Assembly: GCA_963792075.1 (NCBI GenBank)
Contig: CAWBUW010000012.1
Coordinates: 2,666,001-2,730,000, forward strand
Direction of reading: 5' to 3'
Length of the DNA stretch: 64,000 nucleotides
Origin: CAWBUW01 sp963792075
GTDB lineage: Bacteria; Chloroflexota; Anaerolineae; Anaerolineales; UBA4823
Made by a program: the position numbers and the translations under genes. Under the pieces are notes generated by a model. It saw only the letters and a program-made list of their open reading frames with translations. It ran no database searches and had not been told where the DNA came from. Positions 53,087-62,394 of the stretch are shown here, piece after piece. The stretch's first letter is position 1. Each line of letters starts with the position of its first letter.

Positions 53087-54930
53087 GCGGCTTTATCCTG
53101 TTCTGATTGCTTTTGTTGCAAGTGTTCTTCCAGGCCGGGCGGTCTGTAATCTAGTGACTGGTGGCGGAAATAAGTGTTATACAAGGAAGCATAGTGCCCA
53201 TTTTGCTGGAGCAGGCCGGTGTGAGTGCCCTGTTCGAGGATGCGGCCATTTTCGAGCACCAGGATGCGGTCGGCGGCTTTGACGGTAGACAGGCGGTGGG
53301 CGATCAGGATGCTGGTGGTCTTGGAAAGGATCAAGTTGAGCGCCTGTTGGATCTGCCATTCGGTGAAAGGATCGATGCTGGCGGTGGCTTCGTCGAGGAT
53401 GAAAATGGCGGGGCGCTGCACCAGAACACGCAGCAGCGAAACGAGCTGGCGCTGGCCCATGGATAAGCGGGCCCCCCGTTCTCCCACCTCCGTATTCAAC
53501 CCCTTGGGCAAGGTTTGCAGCCATTCACCGCCCCCGATCTGGTTGGCAATTTGCTCAATTTCGTTGAGGTCCGCACTGCCTGGGCAAGCATAGGTGATGT
53601 TCTCCACAATTGTCCCGGCAAACAGGAACGGGGCCTGGGAAACGATGCCAAGCTGGCGGCGATAGCTGGTCAATTCAAAAGTGCGGATATCCTGATCATC
53701 GACTAAGATGCGGCCATCCTGAAACTCATAGAAACGGGCAATGAGCTTGGCGATGGAGGATTTGCCCGCGCCCGTATGGCCTACCAGGGCCATCGTCTCG
53801 CCGGGCCGGATTTGCACCGAAAAATGGTCCAGGACCTGCTGCTGCTCATTATAACGGAAGCTGACATTTTCGAAGGCGATGGCTCCCTTCAAAGCCGGTG
53901 CAGGCAGTTGGGCGGTCTGGCGTACGACCGGCTGCGCATCGATCAAGGAGAAGACGCGTTCGGCCGCAGACAACCCGGATTGGACCTGGGACCAGAAAGA
54001 GGAGAGATTGAGCACCGGGAAGAAGAATGCGCTCAGGCTTTGCAGGAAGAGGAACCAGGCGCCGGCCGTGACCAGCCCCTGGACGGCGTTCATCCCGCCT
54101 GCGTACACCAGGAAGGCGACGCCCATGCCGCTGACCGCGTCGAGAACCGGAAAGACCAGGGAAAGGACCAGGCCGCGGCGGACGTTGACGTGATAGGACT
54201 GCCGGTTCGCAGAATCGAAGATATCAAAGATGGCGGTTTCCTGGCGGAAGTTCTTGGCGATGGCAATGCCGCTCACGGTTTCCTTGATCGTGGCGTTGAC
54301 CGTGGCCATGGCCTGCATGCCCTGGCGGGTGGACAGCCGGGCGAGGCGGCGGAAAGAGGCTGCGACCAGAAAAACGATGGGCAAGAAAGCGATCAGGTAG
54401 ATGGCTAAGCGCCATTCGATTTGAAACAAAGCCACGCCCAGGATGAAAGATTGGACGAACTGGGAGACCAGGTCGGTGATGATCACCACAAGCTGGCCGA
54501 AGTCGCGCGTATCCGAGGTAATACGGGACAAAACCCGCCCGGAAGAGAACTTATCGTAAAAAGAGAGATCGTGAGAGACTGCGGCCTGGAAGGCATCCAG
54601 GCGGAGCTTGCGCTCGATATCGCCGATCATCCGCACCGTCAACCGCCTCCGCCACCAGTTGGCGCTCCAGGAGACGAAGCCGGCCGCCAGGATCGCCAGG
54701 GAGATCAGGTAAATGACCTGGGTAGATTTCGCGGCCTGGATGATGTCGACGCTGCGGCCGATGAGCAAAGGAGTGGCCGCGCCGGTGGCAGCGATCACCG
54801 TCAGCAGCCCGGAAACGATCAGCAGGCTGCGCATGTGCTGGCGGAAATAAGCCGCCATGCGCCCGACGAGCTGGCGATCAGAATATTCGCGGCGATATGA
54901 TTCTGTGTCTAGATTTGCGAAAAAGCCCAT
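53083..54930 (-). CDS. ABC exporter subunit, catalytically complete half
   Basis: A 615-residue type IV exporter half with six membrane segments (about 30-330) and an ATPase. Motifs: Walker A GHTGAGKSS, signature LSMGQRQLVS, Walker B FILDEATASID with the catalytic Glu, and switch His in LIAHRLS. Together with the upstream partner (54937-56738) it makes a heterodimer. It follows the partner's stop by six bases and overlaps the DUF4032 start. The substrate could be a drug, lipid or peptide. The tail is Gln/Lys-rich. Confidence 0.93.
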   Translation of the reverse strand: MGFFANLDTESYRREYSDRQLVGRMAAYFRQHMRSLLIVSGLLTVIAATGAATPLLIGRSVDIIQAAKSTQVIYLISLAILAAGFVSWSANWWRRRLTVRMIGDIERKLRLDAFQAAVSHDLSFYDKFSSGRVLSRITSDTRDFGQLVVIITDLVSQFVQSFILGVALFQIEWRLAIYLIAFLPIVFLVAASFRRLARLSTRQGMQAMATVNATIKETVSGIAIAKNFRQETAIFDIFDSANRQSYHVNVRRGLVLSLVFPVLDAVSGMGVAFLVYAGGMNAVQGLVTAGAWFLFLQSLSAFFFPVLNLSSFWSQVQSGLSAAERVFSLIDAQPVVRQTAQLPAPALKGAIAFENVSFRYNEQQQVLDHFSVQIRPGETMALVGHTGAGKSSIAKLIARFYEFQDGRILVDDQDIRTFELTSYRRQLGIVSQAPFLFAGTIVENITYACPGSADLNEIEQIANQIGGGEWLQTLPKGLNTEVGERGARLSMGQRQLVSLLRVLVQRPAIFILDEATASIDPFTEWQIQQALNLILSKTTSILIAHRLSTVKAADRILVLENGRILEQGTHTGLLQQNGHYASLYNTYFRHQSLDYRPPGLEEHLQQKQSEQDKAA

Positions 54931-54936
54931 AATACA

Positions 54937-56738
54937 TCACTCGGAAAAAATCTGCTGGTAGGCAGTGGAGGAGCGCAGCAAGTCTTCATGTTTGCCAATA
55001 GCCGAAACCTCGCCCTGGCGCAGGACGATGATCAGGTCGGCCCAGCGGATTTGAGAGAGACGGTGTGTGATCAAGAAAGTCGTGCGGCCGCGCGCCGCGG
55101 AATAGATGGCGCGCTGGATGCGGTCTTCCGTTGCGCTGTCGATGGAGCTGGTGGAGTCGTCCAGGACCAGGATGCGCGGGTCCGTCAGGAAGGCACGCGC
55201 CAGTGCAATGCGTTGGCGCTGCCCGCCAGATAAGGTGACGCCGCGTTCCCCAACCACGGTTTGGTATCCATCTTTGAATGAGCCAATAAACTCATCGGCC
55301 TGCGCCTGGCGAGCGGCTATCTCAATGGCGGCCTGGCCGGCGTCTGGCCGGCCAAAGGAGATATTCTCGGACACCGTCCGAGAAAAAAGGAAAATATCTT
55401 GTTCGATGATCGAAATCTTACGCCGCAGCGTTTCCAGATTCCAGTCGCGCACGTCCACACCATCCACCAGCACCTGTCCCTGGGTAGCATCATAGGTGCG
55501 GTTGATCAGCTTGACCAGCGTGGTCTTGCTGCTTCCGGTTTGCCCAACGATGGCGACTGTCTGGCCAGGCTCGACCCGGAAGGAGATATTTTTAAGGCAT
55601 AATCCGCATTTTCACCCTGGGCAGCGCCGTCGGTATTCTGATACGCGAAGGAAACGTTGCGGAACTCAACGGTGCCGCGCATGGGCTCGCTGTACCCGGC
55701 GGCGTTTTGGTCCAATTCGGTTTCCTGGTTGATCAGGTTAAGAATACGCCGGGCGCCGGCAATCCCCAGGGAGACTTGAGAATAAGCAAACAGGGAGGCG
55801 AAAGTTGGAAAACCGAACATTTGCAGCAGTGTGAAATAAGCGACCACGTCCCCCACGTGGATCAGCCCGCGATACAGTAAGAGTGCGGCCTGCAAGAAAC
55901 CCAGCGTCGAGACCAGTACCAGGAGCAGCATCGGCACAAAGCGGGCTTCCACATATCCCTGGCGAACCATGGCATTGCGCACGCGCATGGTTTTATCTTT
56001 GAAGATCTCAATCTCGTTCGCTTCCTGCGCTGACCCTTTGACCGTCTCGATGCCATCCAGAGTCTCGGATAGGCGCGAGTTCATCACTCCAAAGGCGCGC
56101 CTGGCTTCACCGGTGATCGGGTCCAGCTCTTTCAAGTAAAATCCGAGGGCGGTAAAGTACGCCAGCACGTAGAGGATGGGGATGATCACCAGGGAAGGGT
56201 GGTAGCGGGGCGCCAGGAAGATCGGCATGAGCAGGAACATCCCTGAGCCGATTACCAGGTTCAGTCCGGGGCTGAACATCAGGTTGACCTCGCGCACGTC
56301 GTTCGTGGCGCGCGCCATGGTCTCGCCGACCGATTGCAGGCTGTGGAAGGTCATGCTTTTTCCCAGCAGGCTGAGGTATAGCTCGTCGCGGATATCGCGC
56401 TCCATGCGCTGGGCCAGTATTTCTGCGCCAAAATTACGGCCAAATTGCAGCGAGGTCCGGACCACCTGGGAGGCAGCAATCCAGAAAGCCAGGCCCAGTA
56501 AGGTTTTCCCGATGGTGCCAGGCGCAGGCGTCGAAAGAACGGCATTGAACGCCTGGCCGGTCAATACGGGCACCACCGCGCCAAGTGCGGCGTTGCCAAA
56601 AGCGCCCAGGATCATGATGACGACGATTGGCCAATATCCGCGGGTGTGAGACAGAATCCAAAGTACCGGGCTGCTGTGGTCGAATTGTTTTTGGCTGCGG
56701 CCCAGCGTGAATTCAGCCGGTGAAAGCTCAGCGTTCAT
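54937..56738 (-). CDS. ABC exporter subunit, degenerate-site half, one-base frameshift
   Basis: About 600 residues once repaired. The N-terminal half encodes six membrane segments. The frame breaks after 'ENADYALK' because a T-run (55589-55593) is one base short; adding it gives ALKNISFRVEPGQTVAIVG and rejoins the ATPase. The Walker A reads GQTGSSKTT (Ser for the usual Gly before Lys) and Walker B reads LVLDDSTSSID (Asp for the catalytic Glu), while the signature LSGGQRQRIA is canonical. This is the non-catalytic half seen in BmrCD/TM287-288-type heterodimers. The start at 56738 is chosen over a longer frame; it overlaps the previous gene by 11 bases. Confidence 0.87.
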
Positions 56739-57483
56739 TGGCCTCGTCCGGGAACCGCAGGTTGGCGGCAATTGCATAAGGTCCGAAGCGAGGCAGCGCC
56801 TCCGCTTGCATTTGGGTGACCTGGCCCGAGCGAGGGTTGACAGCGCACAGGCTGCCATCACGCTGCAGCAGCGGGATCGAACTGTGCCTGCGACCAAACA
56901 CGCGCCGCATCACCGAGGAATGATGGTAGAACTGCTCTTTCTCTTGCGGCCGGGCCTGGAATAAAAGATCAAATGTGTGCATGAATGAATTAATGTATTC
57001 GAGTGTCACCTTATCCAAATGGCTGATCACCCAGCAGCGGTCTTCGTAATCCCAATAATAGGAAAGCCCGACGAATTCTTTGGAACGATCGATATAAGGG
57101 AAAAAGGGGAAGGCCCGGCAAGTCAGCGCACGGAAATCCCGCTGGCAGCGGGTGTGCCCCAGGCATTCGATCAGCACCTGGTTGGGCGGAGTCTGTTCTC
57201 GTAAGCGCTGAGTTTCCTGCGGGGTGTCTGCCTGCCAGGGATGCCATAAATCTGTATGCGTCGCCAGGTAATCCCATTCGTCATCATAGGCGGTCGGGAC
57301 GGCGTGGCGGGTATCACAGCAGAAGGGGAGGTTGCCTTCGTTATAGGGCGCGCATTTCTTCCCGCAGTCGAATTGGTTGATCGGTGCGTGGAAGCCGGCG
57401 TACAGTTGTTTGAAATCGACAGTGCCCAAAAAGACAACCTTTTTGAATACAATGCTGACAAAATAACCGTATAAGGATACCAT
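56728..57483 (-). CDS. Cys-rich hypothetical protein leading the exporter operon
   Basis: 251 residues, no clear membrane segment beyond a weak hydrophobic start (YGYFVSIVFKKVVFLG). Several cysteines cluster as FDCGKKCAPYN and LPFCCDT, then CLGHTRCQRDFRALTCRAFPFFPY, which suggests a metal or Fe-S site of the YkgJ-like kind. I do not recognise the family and assign no function. It precedes the exporter pair and overlaps it by 11 bases, so it is part of the same transcript. The true start may be downstream of 57483; no good ribosome site is visible. Confidence 0.62.
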   Translation of the reverse strand: MVSLYGYFVSIVFKKVVFLGTVDFKQLYAGFHAPINQFDCGKKCAPYNEGNLPFCCDTRHAVPTAYDDEWDYLATHTDLWHPWQADTPQETQRLREQTPPNQVLIECLGHTRCQRDFRALTCRAFPFFPYIDRSKEFVGLSYYWDYEDRCWVISHLDKVTLEYINSFMHTFDLLFQARPQEKEQFYHHSSVMRRVFGRRHSSIPLLQRDGSLCAVNPRSGQVTQMQAEALPRFGPYAIAANLRFPDEANER

Positions 57484-57536
57484 AAAAAACCCGTTTAGGG
57501 TCGCCCCTATGGCTTTTTGGGTGCACTAAAGGTTGT

Positions 57537-57580
57537 TGGTGGTGTGTGCAGGCGGCGTACGCCGCCTGCACACACCACCA
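57537..57580. repeat. 44-bp perfect palindrome, no loop
   Basis: Centred between 57558 and 57559 (GGCGGCGT|ACGCCGCC), with 22-bp perfect arms. It lies between two divergent transcription units, about 14 bases before the SorC-locus promoter. A terminator role is unlikely for divergent genes. It could be a protein-binding or cruciform site. Confidence 0.85.
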
Positions 57581-57593
57581 CTAAATTCACTTG

Positions 57594-57622
57594 TTGACAA
57601 GCGAATCAATATATGCTAAAAT
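57594..57622 (+). promoter_or_regulatory. Sigma70-type promoter of the SorC regulator gene
   Basis: TTGACA (57594-57599), a 17-nt spacer and TAAAAT (57617-57622). This is the same two hexamers and spacing as the promoter at 11306. The sequence TCAATATAT occurs twice over and next to the -10 region (57607 and 57623). Confidence 0.8.
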
Positions 57623-57629
57623 CAATATA

Positions 57630-57663
57630 TCGTTTACAAAATTAAATTTACTAAAGTAAACGA
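57630..57663 (+). promoter_or_regulatory. Putative operator: TCGTTTAC...GTAAACGA inverted repeat
   Basis: An 8-bp perfect inverted repeat (57630-57637 and 57656-57663) just downstream of the -10 box, with a nested TTTAC-taaa-GTAAA. The position over the transcription start suggests binding by the SorC-type protein encoded immediately downstream, and so self-regulation. The binding protein itself is inferred. Confidence 0.55.
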
Positions 57664-57730
57664 CTTGATAGCCACTTAGTTTCCCCTGCGTCTACTAAGA
57701 TCCCATATGGAAAAGAGGAAGGGCAATATT

Positions 57731-58755
57731 ATGCCAAAGTCTAAGCATAATGAGGCTGCTACAACGAGAAAGCCTTCCTGGCGTTACGAGGACGACTTGA
57801 CCTTATGTTACCAAGTAGCCCACCTGTACTACGCTGAAGATAAGAACCAATCCGAAATCGCGGACCTGTTATCACTCTCGAAGCCCACAATCATCAAATT
57901 GCTCAAGGTTGCAAAGGAACTCGGTATTGTCACGATCACAGTGATGGATATCACCCAGACATGCCATGATTTGTCGGAAGAACTTGCTGGGGTGCTTGGC
58001 CTCGCACACGCGATTGTGGTTCCTGCGAGCAGCGTCTCAGTTGCTGCTTCGCGAAGGGCAGTAGCTGCCAAGGCCGCCGCATACGCCATCGAGCAGCTAA
58101 CCGACGGTATGACCGTCGGGATGGGCTGGGGAAGAACCCTTTATGATCTCCTATCCCTGATCCCTCCGTGCCCACCCAAAGATATCGATGTCTTGACACT
58201 GGTGGGAGGCACGGATCAGCACGAGAGCTTTTTCCAGACAACCGAGATGGTGCGCATGTTTGCCCACGCAGTGGGTGGCAACGCGAGTTTCCTTCACGCG
58301 CCGGCAGTACTCGATTCCCCAGAGTCCAAGATGCAGCTTTTGCATAATCAAAGTATCTGCAGCGCGCTCGAGAAGTGGAACCATTTAGATCTACGATCGT
58401 AGGCATCGGACTCCATCCCTCGCCTTTGGGCGCGAGTTTTGGCCCTGGAACAGCAGATGTATTCCAGTACATGCTTGGAAAGCCAGTAGCAGGGGACATC
58501 GTGATGAACTTCTATGATCTACAAGGGCGTATAGCACAAAAAGCCCCCTTTGATGATCGCATGATGTGCGTCTCTGCTGCACAACTCCAGGCGACGCCAA
58601 AGGTGATCGGCGTTGGCGGCGGCGAGGACAAAGAGTGGGCGATCGTTGGCGCGGCACGTGCCGGTCTCATCAAAGAAGTGGTCACCGACCATCGTAACGC
58701 AGAACGGTCGATACAACTCTGGAAATCATCCAGGCAGGAATCAACAGACCTTTAG
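57731..58755 (+). CDS. SorC/DeoR-type sugar-responsive regulator, one-base frameshift
   Basis: About 341 residues once repaired. The N-terminus holds a helix-turn-helix ('KNQSEIADLLSLSKPTIIKL', about 35-55); the rest is a SorC-type sugar-phosphate-binding domain ('GMTVGMGWGRTLYDLLSL' and 'VDVLTLVGG'-like). The frame stops after 'KWNHLDLRS'. The continuation (TIVGIGLHPSPLGASFGPG) is in another frame; adding one base near 58389-58396 restores 'HLDLTIVGIG'. AGGAAGG before the ATG at 57731 favours that start over 57707. It likely controls the sugar ABC operon just downstream. Confidence 0.82.
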
Positions 58756-58964
58756 ACCCTGAACTGACGTGTAGATCTGTTCATCCTGTATCCATTTATT
58801 TCGAGTTTTTACGAAGTGAGCGTAAAGGTAGGAGGATTGCGGGCCTAAGAATAGTTGCTTATGTTATGGGAAGGGCCTGGACAGCCCAAAGGAGGGGACA
58901 GATCGTTTATCTTTGTTCGGTCAGATCAAATACAAAGTTCACATAAGAAAGGATGATTCCGACA

Positions 58965-60422
58965 ATGAAGCGTTCAAAAGTTTTTCAATTTTTGATTGAG
59001 ACGGTGCTGTTGGTATCTCTGTTGTTGAGTTCTTGCGCTGCACCAGCAACCACCGTTCCCACCCAGCCGGCCGCTGCCGCTCCCACCCAACCGGCAGCCG
59101 CTGCTCCCACTCAGCCAGAAGCCGCCGCTCCCACCCAACCGGCAGCCGCCGCTCCCACTCAGCCGGAAGCCAAGCCAAGCGTGACGATCAACGTCATCCT
59201 TGACGACCGCGATGGACATCGCAAAATAGCTTCGGACAAATTGCCTGAATTCGAAAAGATGACAGGGATCAAAGTAAACCTCGAACTGCTGCCAGAGACC
59301 GAGATGCGAGACAAGATCAACGTCGATCTTATGAGCGGAGCAGGCACTTACGATCTGATCATGACCGGCTTCATGCAGGAGGCTGCTTACATAAAGTCCG
59401 GCGCTTTGGAGCCACTCGATGATTACATTGCGAACAAAGTCGATCCTCAATTAGGATTCGATCCGAATTACCACATGCCAAAAGAGGGCGCGTTCGCAAC
59501 CGACCTCCACATCTGGGATGGGAAGCGTTATGGTATGCCGATGTGGGTGTACGAGCTCCATGATTCATTGATGTTCAGGGCCGATTTATTGAAGGAAAAA
59601 GGCCTCACTTTGTCTGATCCGCCGACTATCGACGAAGTGGAAGCGGCTGCGGCTGCTTTGACGGACAAGGAAAATGGTAAGTACGGCTGGGCGATGCGCG
59701 GCATCAAGGGCATGAACCAGTGGGTTTTCCTCCCCGTAGCACAATTGTTCGGCGCCAAAGTTATCAATTCGACAACTTATGAGCCTCTGGTCAACCAGCC
59801 AGAAATGGTAAAGGCCCTCGATTGGTACGTAATGATGGAGCAGAAATATGGGCCGCCAGACGTTGCTAATTACGGCTGGTATGAGGTTATGGAGTTTTTT
59901 GCGCTCGGTAAGGTGGCCATGATCCAGGACGCCGACGTGCTGATTTATTATGCATTGGACGTCGAAGGGCAGCAGATACAGGGGAAAGTCGGAACCCGTG
60001 TTATGGCGCAGATACCCGGCCAGCCCACATCCGTCGGTCTCTACTCATGGGCCCTCGGCATCCCCTCGAGTTCGAAGCACAAGGATGAGGCCTGGAAGTT
60101 CTTGCAATGGCTTTACACAGACGAGAATACCGTGATAGCAGGATGGGCAACCACCCCGAAGGCCACACAGCCCAACTTCGATAAAGTGCAAGTCTTTCCT
60201 GGCGAAAGCCCCGCATTTAAAGCTACGGGCGATTACGTCAGCAAGATGAAGGCGGATATCTATGAGGTACGCAAGCTCCCGGAAGCGGCAGAGTTGATGG
60301 AGATACTTGGTGCTGCAATCTCGTCTGCGGTGAGTGGCGAAAAGTCGTCGCAAGAAGCGCTCGACGCTGCGAACAAAGAGATGCGAGATTTGTTGGAAGC
60401 CAAGGGATACTTCAAAAAGTAA
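58965..60422 (+). CDS. ABC sugar transporter, substrate-binding lipoprotein (second locus)
   Basis: 485 residues. The lipobox LLSSC places the lipidated Cys near residue 24. Five tandem 8-residue units based on PTQPxAAA form a linker (about 31-68). The solute-binding domain follows ('VTINVILDDRDGHRKIASDK', 'YDLIMTGFMQEAAYIKSGAL', 'YGMPMWVYELHDSLMFRADL'). This is a family 1 binding protein, related only distantly to that at 11527. ATG 58953 is also in frame but sits directly on the ribosome site (AAAGG), so 58965 is preferred. The substrate is unknown. Confidence 0.92.
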   Translation: MKRSKVFQFLIETVLLVSLLLSSCAAPATTVPTQPAAAAPTQPAAAAPTQPEAAAPTQPAAAAPTQPEAKPSVTINVILDDRDGHRKIASDKLPEFEKMTGIKVNLELLPETEMRDKINVDLMSGAGTYDLIMTGFMQEAAYIKSGALEPLDDYIANKVDPQLGFDPNYHMPKEGAFATDLHIWDGKRYGMPMWVYELHDSLMFRADLLKEKGLTLSDPPTIDEVEAAAAALTDKENGKYGWAMRGIKGMNQWVFLPVAQLFGAKVINSTTYEPLVNQPEMVKALDWYVMMEQKYGPPDVANYGWYEVMEFFALGKVAMIQDADVLIYYALDVEGQQIQGKVGTRVMAQIPGQPTSVGLYSWALGIPSSSKHKDEAWKFLQWLYTDENTVIAGWATTPKATQPNFDKVQVFPGESPAFKATGDYVSKMKADIYEVRKLPEAAELMEILGAAISSAVSGEKSSQEALDAANKEMRDLLEAKGYFKK

Positions 60423-60465
60423 ATCTGTTTGTAATGGTATAGTTGTTAAGCTCGTGAGTCCATGG

Positions 60466-60511
60466 GCGCTGGACGGGATCGAGGAAAAGCTCTATTCGAT
60501 CCCGCCAGCCC
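60466..60511 (+). promoter_or_regulatory. Intra-operon hairpin between binding protein and permease genes (second locus)
   Basis: GGGATCGA (60475-60482) pairs with TCGATCCC (60496-60503), extended by GCTGG with CCAGC. It sits 40-90 bases after the binding-protein stop and has no U-run. Its location matches the hairpin at 12892 in the first sugar locus. Confidence 0.6.
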
Positions 60512-60535
60512 CTGGACCAGGTAAGGAGAAATCTT

Positions 60536-61390
60536 ATGCGGAGAGCTGGGACTCGCTTGGCAGTTTTCTTAATCACTCCAGCCGCCCTGGTATTTGCCGT
60601 CATCACGTTGGTACCCACAATCATCCTGGTCTATATGTCGCTCACCGATTGGAGTATGGCAACTTCCCACAGTATCTCTTTTATTGCTTTAGACAACTTC
60701 AGGCGGTTGTTGGGCGATGTGCGCTTTATTTATTCGGTGAAGACAACGGTCATCTTCAGTCTTGGAGCAGTGAGTATCGAGCTACTGGTTGGCATGGGTT
60801 TAGCTCTGTTCCTTATGCGCAGCCCCGTGGTCGTTCGGACATTCATCATGTTACCGTCCATGATTACCCCTGTCGTGGTAGGTCTTCTATGGAAGATCCT
60901 ATTAAATTTCGAAGGGCCGGTGAATATGCTGCTTGGCTTTCTTGGAATCCCGGGAGTGGCATGGTTGTCAAAACCGGGCCTGGCAATGCCTGTCATCATC
61001 TTCGTAGATTTGTGGCAGTGGAGCCCGTTTATGATGCTTATCATCCTGGCCGGGCTGCAGCGCGTTGAAGGCGATATCATTGAAGCGGCGCAAGTGGATG
61101 GAGCATCGGGATGGCAAACTTTCTGGAACATTAAGTTACCGCTCACAGCCCCGACTATCTTGATTGCAGTGGCTATACGGCTTATCGATTCGCTGAAAAC
61201 CTTCGACACCCCGTTCGTTATGACAGGAGGGGGACCAGGCTACCAGACGGAGTTGCTGACCCTGTATGCATATAAGTCGGGCATAGCCAATGGCAACATC
61301 GCCTACTCAGCAGCAATGGCCCTGCTCATCTTCATCACGGCGATGATTATCGCCCGTTTCCTACTGCAAAAGAAAGTGTTTTCATTATAA
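60536..61390 (+). CDS. ABC sugar transporter permease (CUT1, MalF-like), second locus
   Basis: 284 residues with six hydrophobic segments, starting 'LAVFLITPAALVFAVITLVP'. The EAA loop is EAAQVDGASGW followed by 'IKLPLTAPT', and the later 'DTPFVMTGGGPGYQTE' is typical of the MalF-like side. AAGGAG lies 8 nt before the ATG. It forms one half of the channel. Confidence 0.93.
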   Translation: MRRAGTRLAVFLITPAALVFAVITLVPTIILVYMSLTDWSMATSHSISFIALDNFRRLLGDVRFIYSVKTTVIFSLGAVSIELLVGMGLALFLMRSPVVVRTFIMLPSMITPVVVGLLWKILLNFEGPVNMLLGFLGIPGVAWLSKPGLAMPVIIFVDLWQWSPFMMLIILAGLQRVEGDIIEAAQVDGASGWQTFWNIKLPLTAPTILIAVAIRLIDSLKTFDTPFVMTGGGPGYQTELLTLYAYKSGIANGNIAYSAAMALLIFITAMIIARFLLQKKVFSL

Positions 61391-61402
61391 TGAGGCAATC
61401 CA

Positions 61403-62296
61403 ATGACTATACCTCATGAACTAAGCTCCCCCTCGCCTGCTCCCGCGCGAGGAAATAAGGCCAGGAACAACCCTGGGCGGCTGGCGCGGCAGATCAATAA
61501 CATTCTTTACTGGCTGGGCGTAGTAACAATCCTGCTCGTCTTCCTCGGCCCGATCATCTGGATGATCGTATTGGCCTTCCATCCGCAAGCAGGGATCTTC
61601 ACCCAGTTTGCACTCTTCAAGCCTACGCTCCAAAACTTTACCTCGCTGGTGCACAAGAGCAATTTCTTGAAGAGCTTCATTAATAGCGCTCTTATTGGCG
61701 CAATTACCAGCTTGCTGGCTGTTACCCTCAGTTTTCCGGTTTCATATGTGTTGGTCAGATATAGCTTCAAACAGCGAGCGGACTTGGGATTCTGGTTTCT
61801 GTCTGGAAGGATGATCCCCCCAATCGCTATCATCATCCCCTTCATGATCATTTACCAGCGGCTTAACCTGCTCGACAAACAGGTCGGGCTGATCCTGGTG
61901 TACCTGATCCCAACGATGGCTTTTTCTGTGCTCATCCTGATGCCATTTATCCGGAGTGTACCTGAGGAGCTGGAACAAGCAGCACTCGTGGATGGATGTT
62001 CACGGCTCGGCGTATTATTCAAGATAGTGTTGCCGTTAAGTCGCCACGGTTTAATTGTTGCAATGGTGTTTTCACTCATCACATCGTGGAACGAGTTCTT
62101 CTTTGCTTTTGTCTTGACTCGCCATAATGTCCGTACATTACCTGTTCTGATCCAGTCATTTTTGACCTTCTCTAATGTGAGATGGGGAGAGATGATGGCA
62201 ACTTCGACTATTGTTGTGCTGCCGCTACTCCTCTTCGTCTTCCTCGTCCAGGATTACCTGATCACTGGCCTGACGCTCGGTGCAATTGAAAAATGA
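61403..62296 (+). CDS. ABC sugar transporter permease (CUT1, MalG-like), second locus
   Basis: 297 residues with a cytoplasmic N-terminus of about 38 residues and six hydrophobic segments. The EAA loop reads EQAALVDGCSRLGV followed by 'IVLPLSRHGL', with Cys where Ala is usual in the EAA motif. 'TSWNEFFFAFVLT' is a typical MalG-like ending segment. It starts 12 bases after the partner permease. No ATPase gene is in this locus either. Confidence 0.93.
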   Translation: MTIPHELSSPSPAPARGNKARNNPGRLARQINNILYWLGVVTILLVFLGPIIWMIVLAFHPQAGIFTQFALFKPTLQNFTSLVHKSNFLKSFINSALIGAITSLLAVTLSFPVSYVLVRYSFKQRADLGFWFLSGRMIPPIAIIIPFMIIYQRLNLLDKQVGLILVYLIPTMAFSVLILMPFIRSVPEELEQAALVDGCSRLGVLFKIVLPLSRHGLIVAMVFSLITSWNEFFFAFVLTRHNVRTLPVLIQSFLTFSNVRWGEMMATSTIVVLPLLLFVFLVQDYLITGLTLGAIEK

Positions 62297-62394
62297 AATG
62301 AAGTGCCGGGTGATGCCAGAGGAAACTTACCACTGGTGCACGAGTGGAAACTGCTTGGCGCGCCAAATTTTAAAGAAAAGGAGAAATGAGCGCT

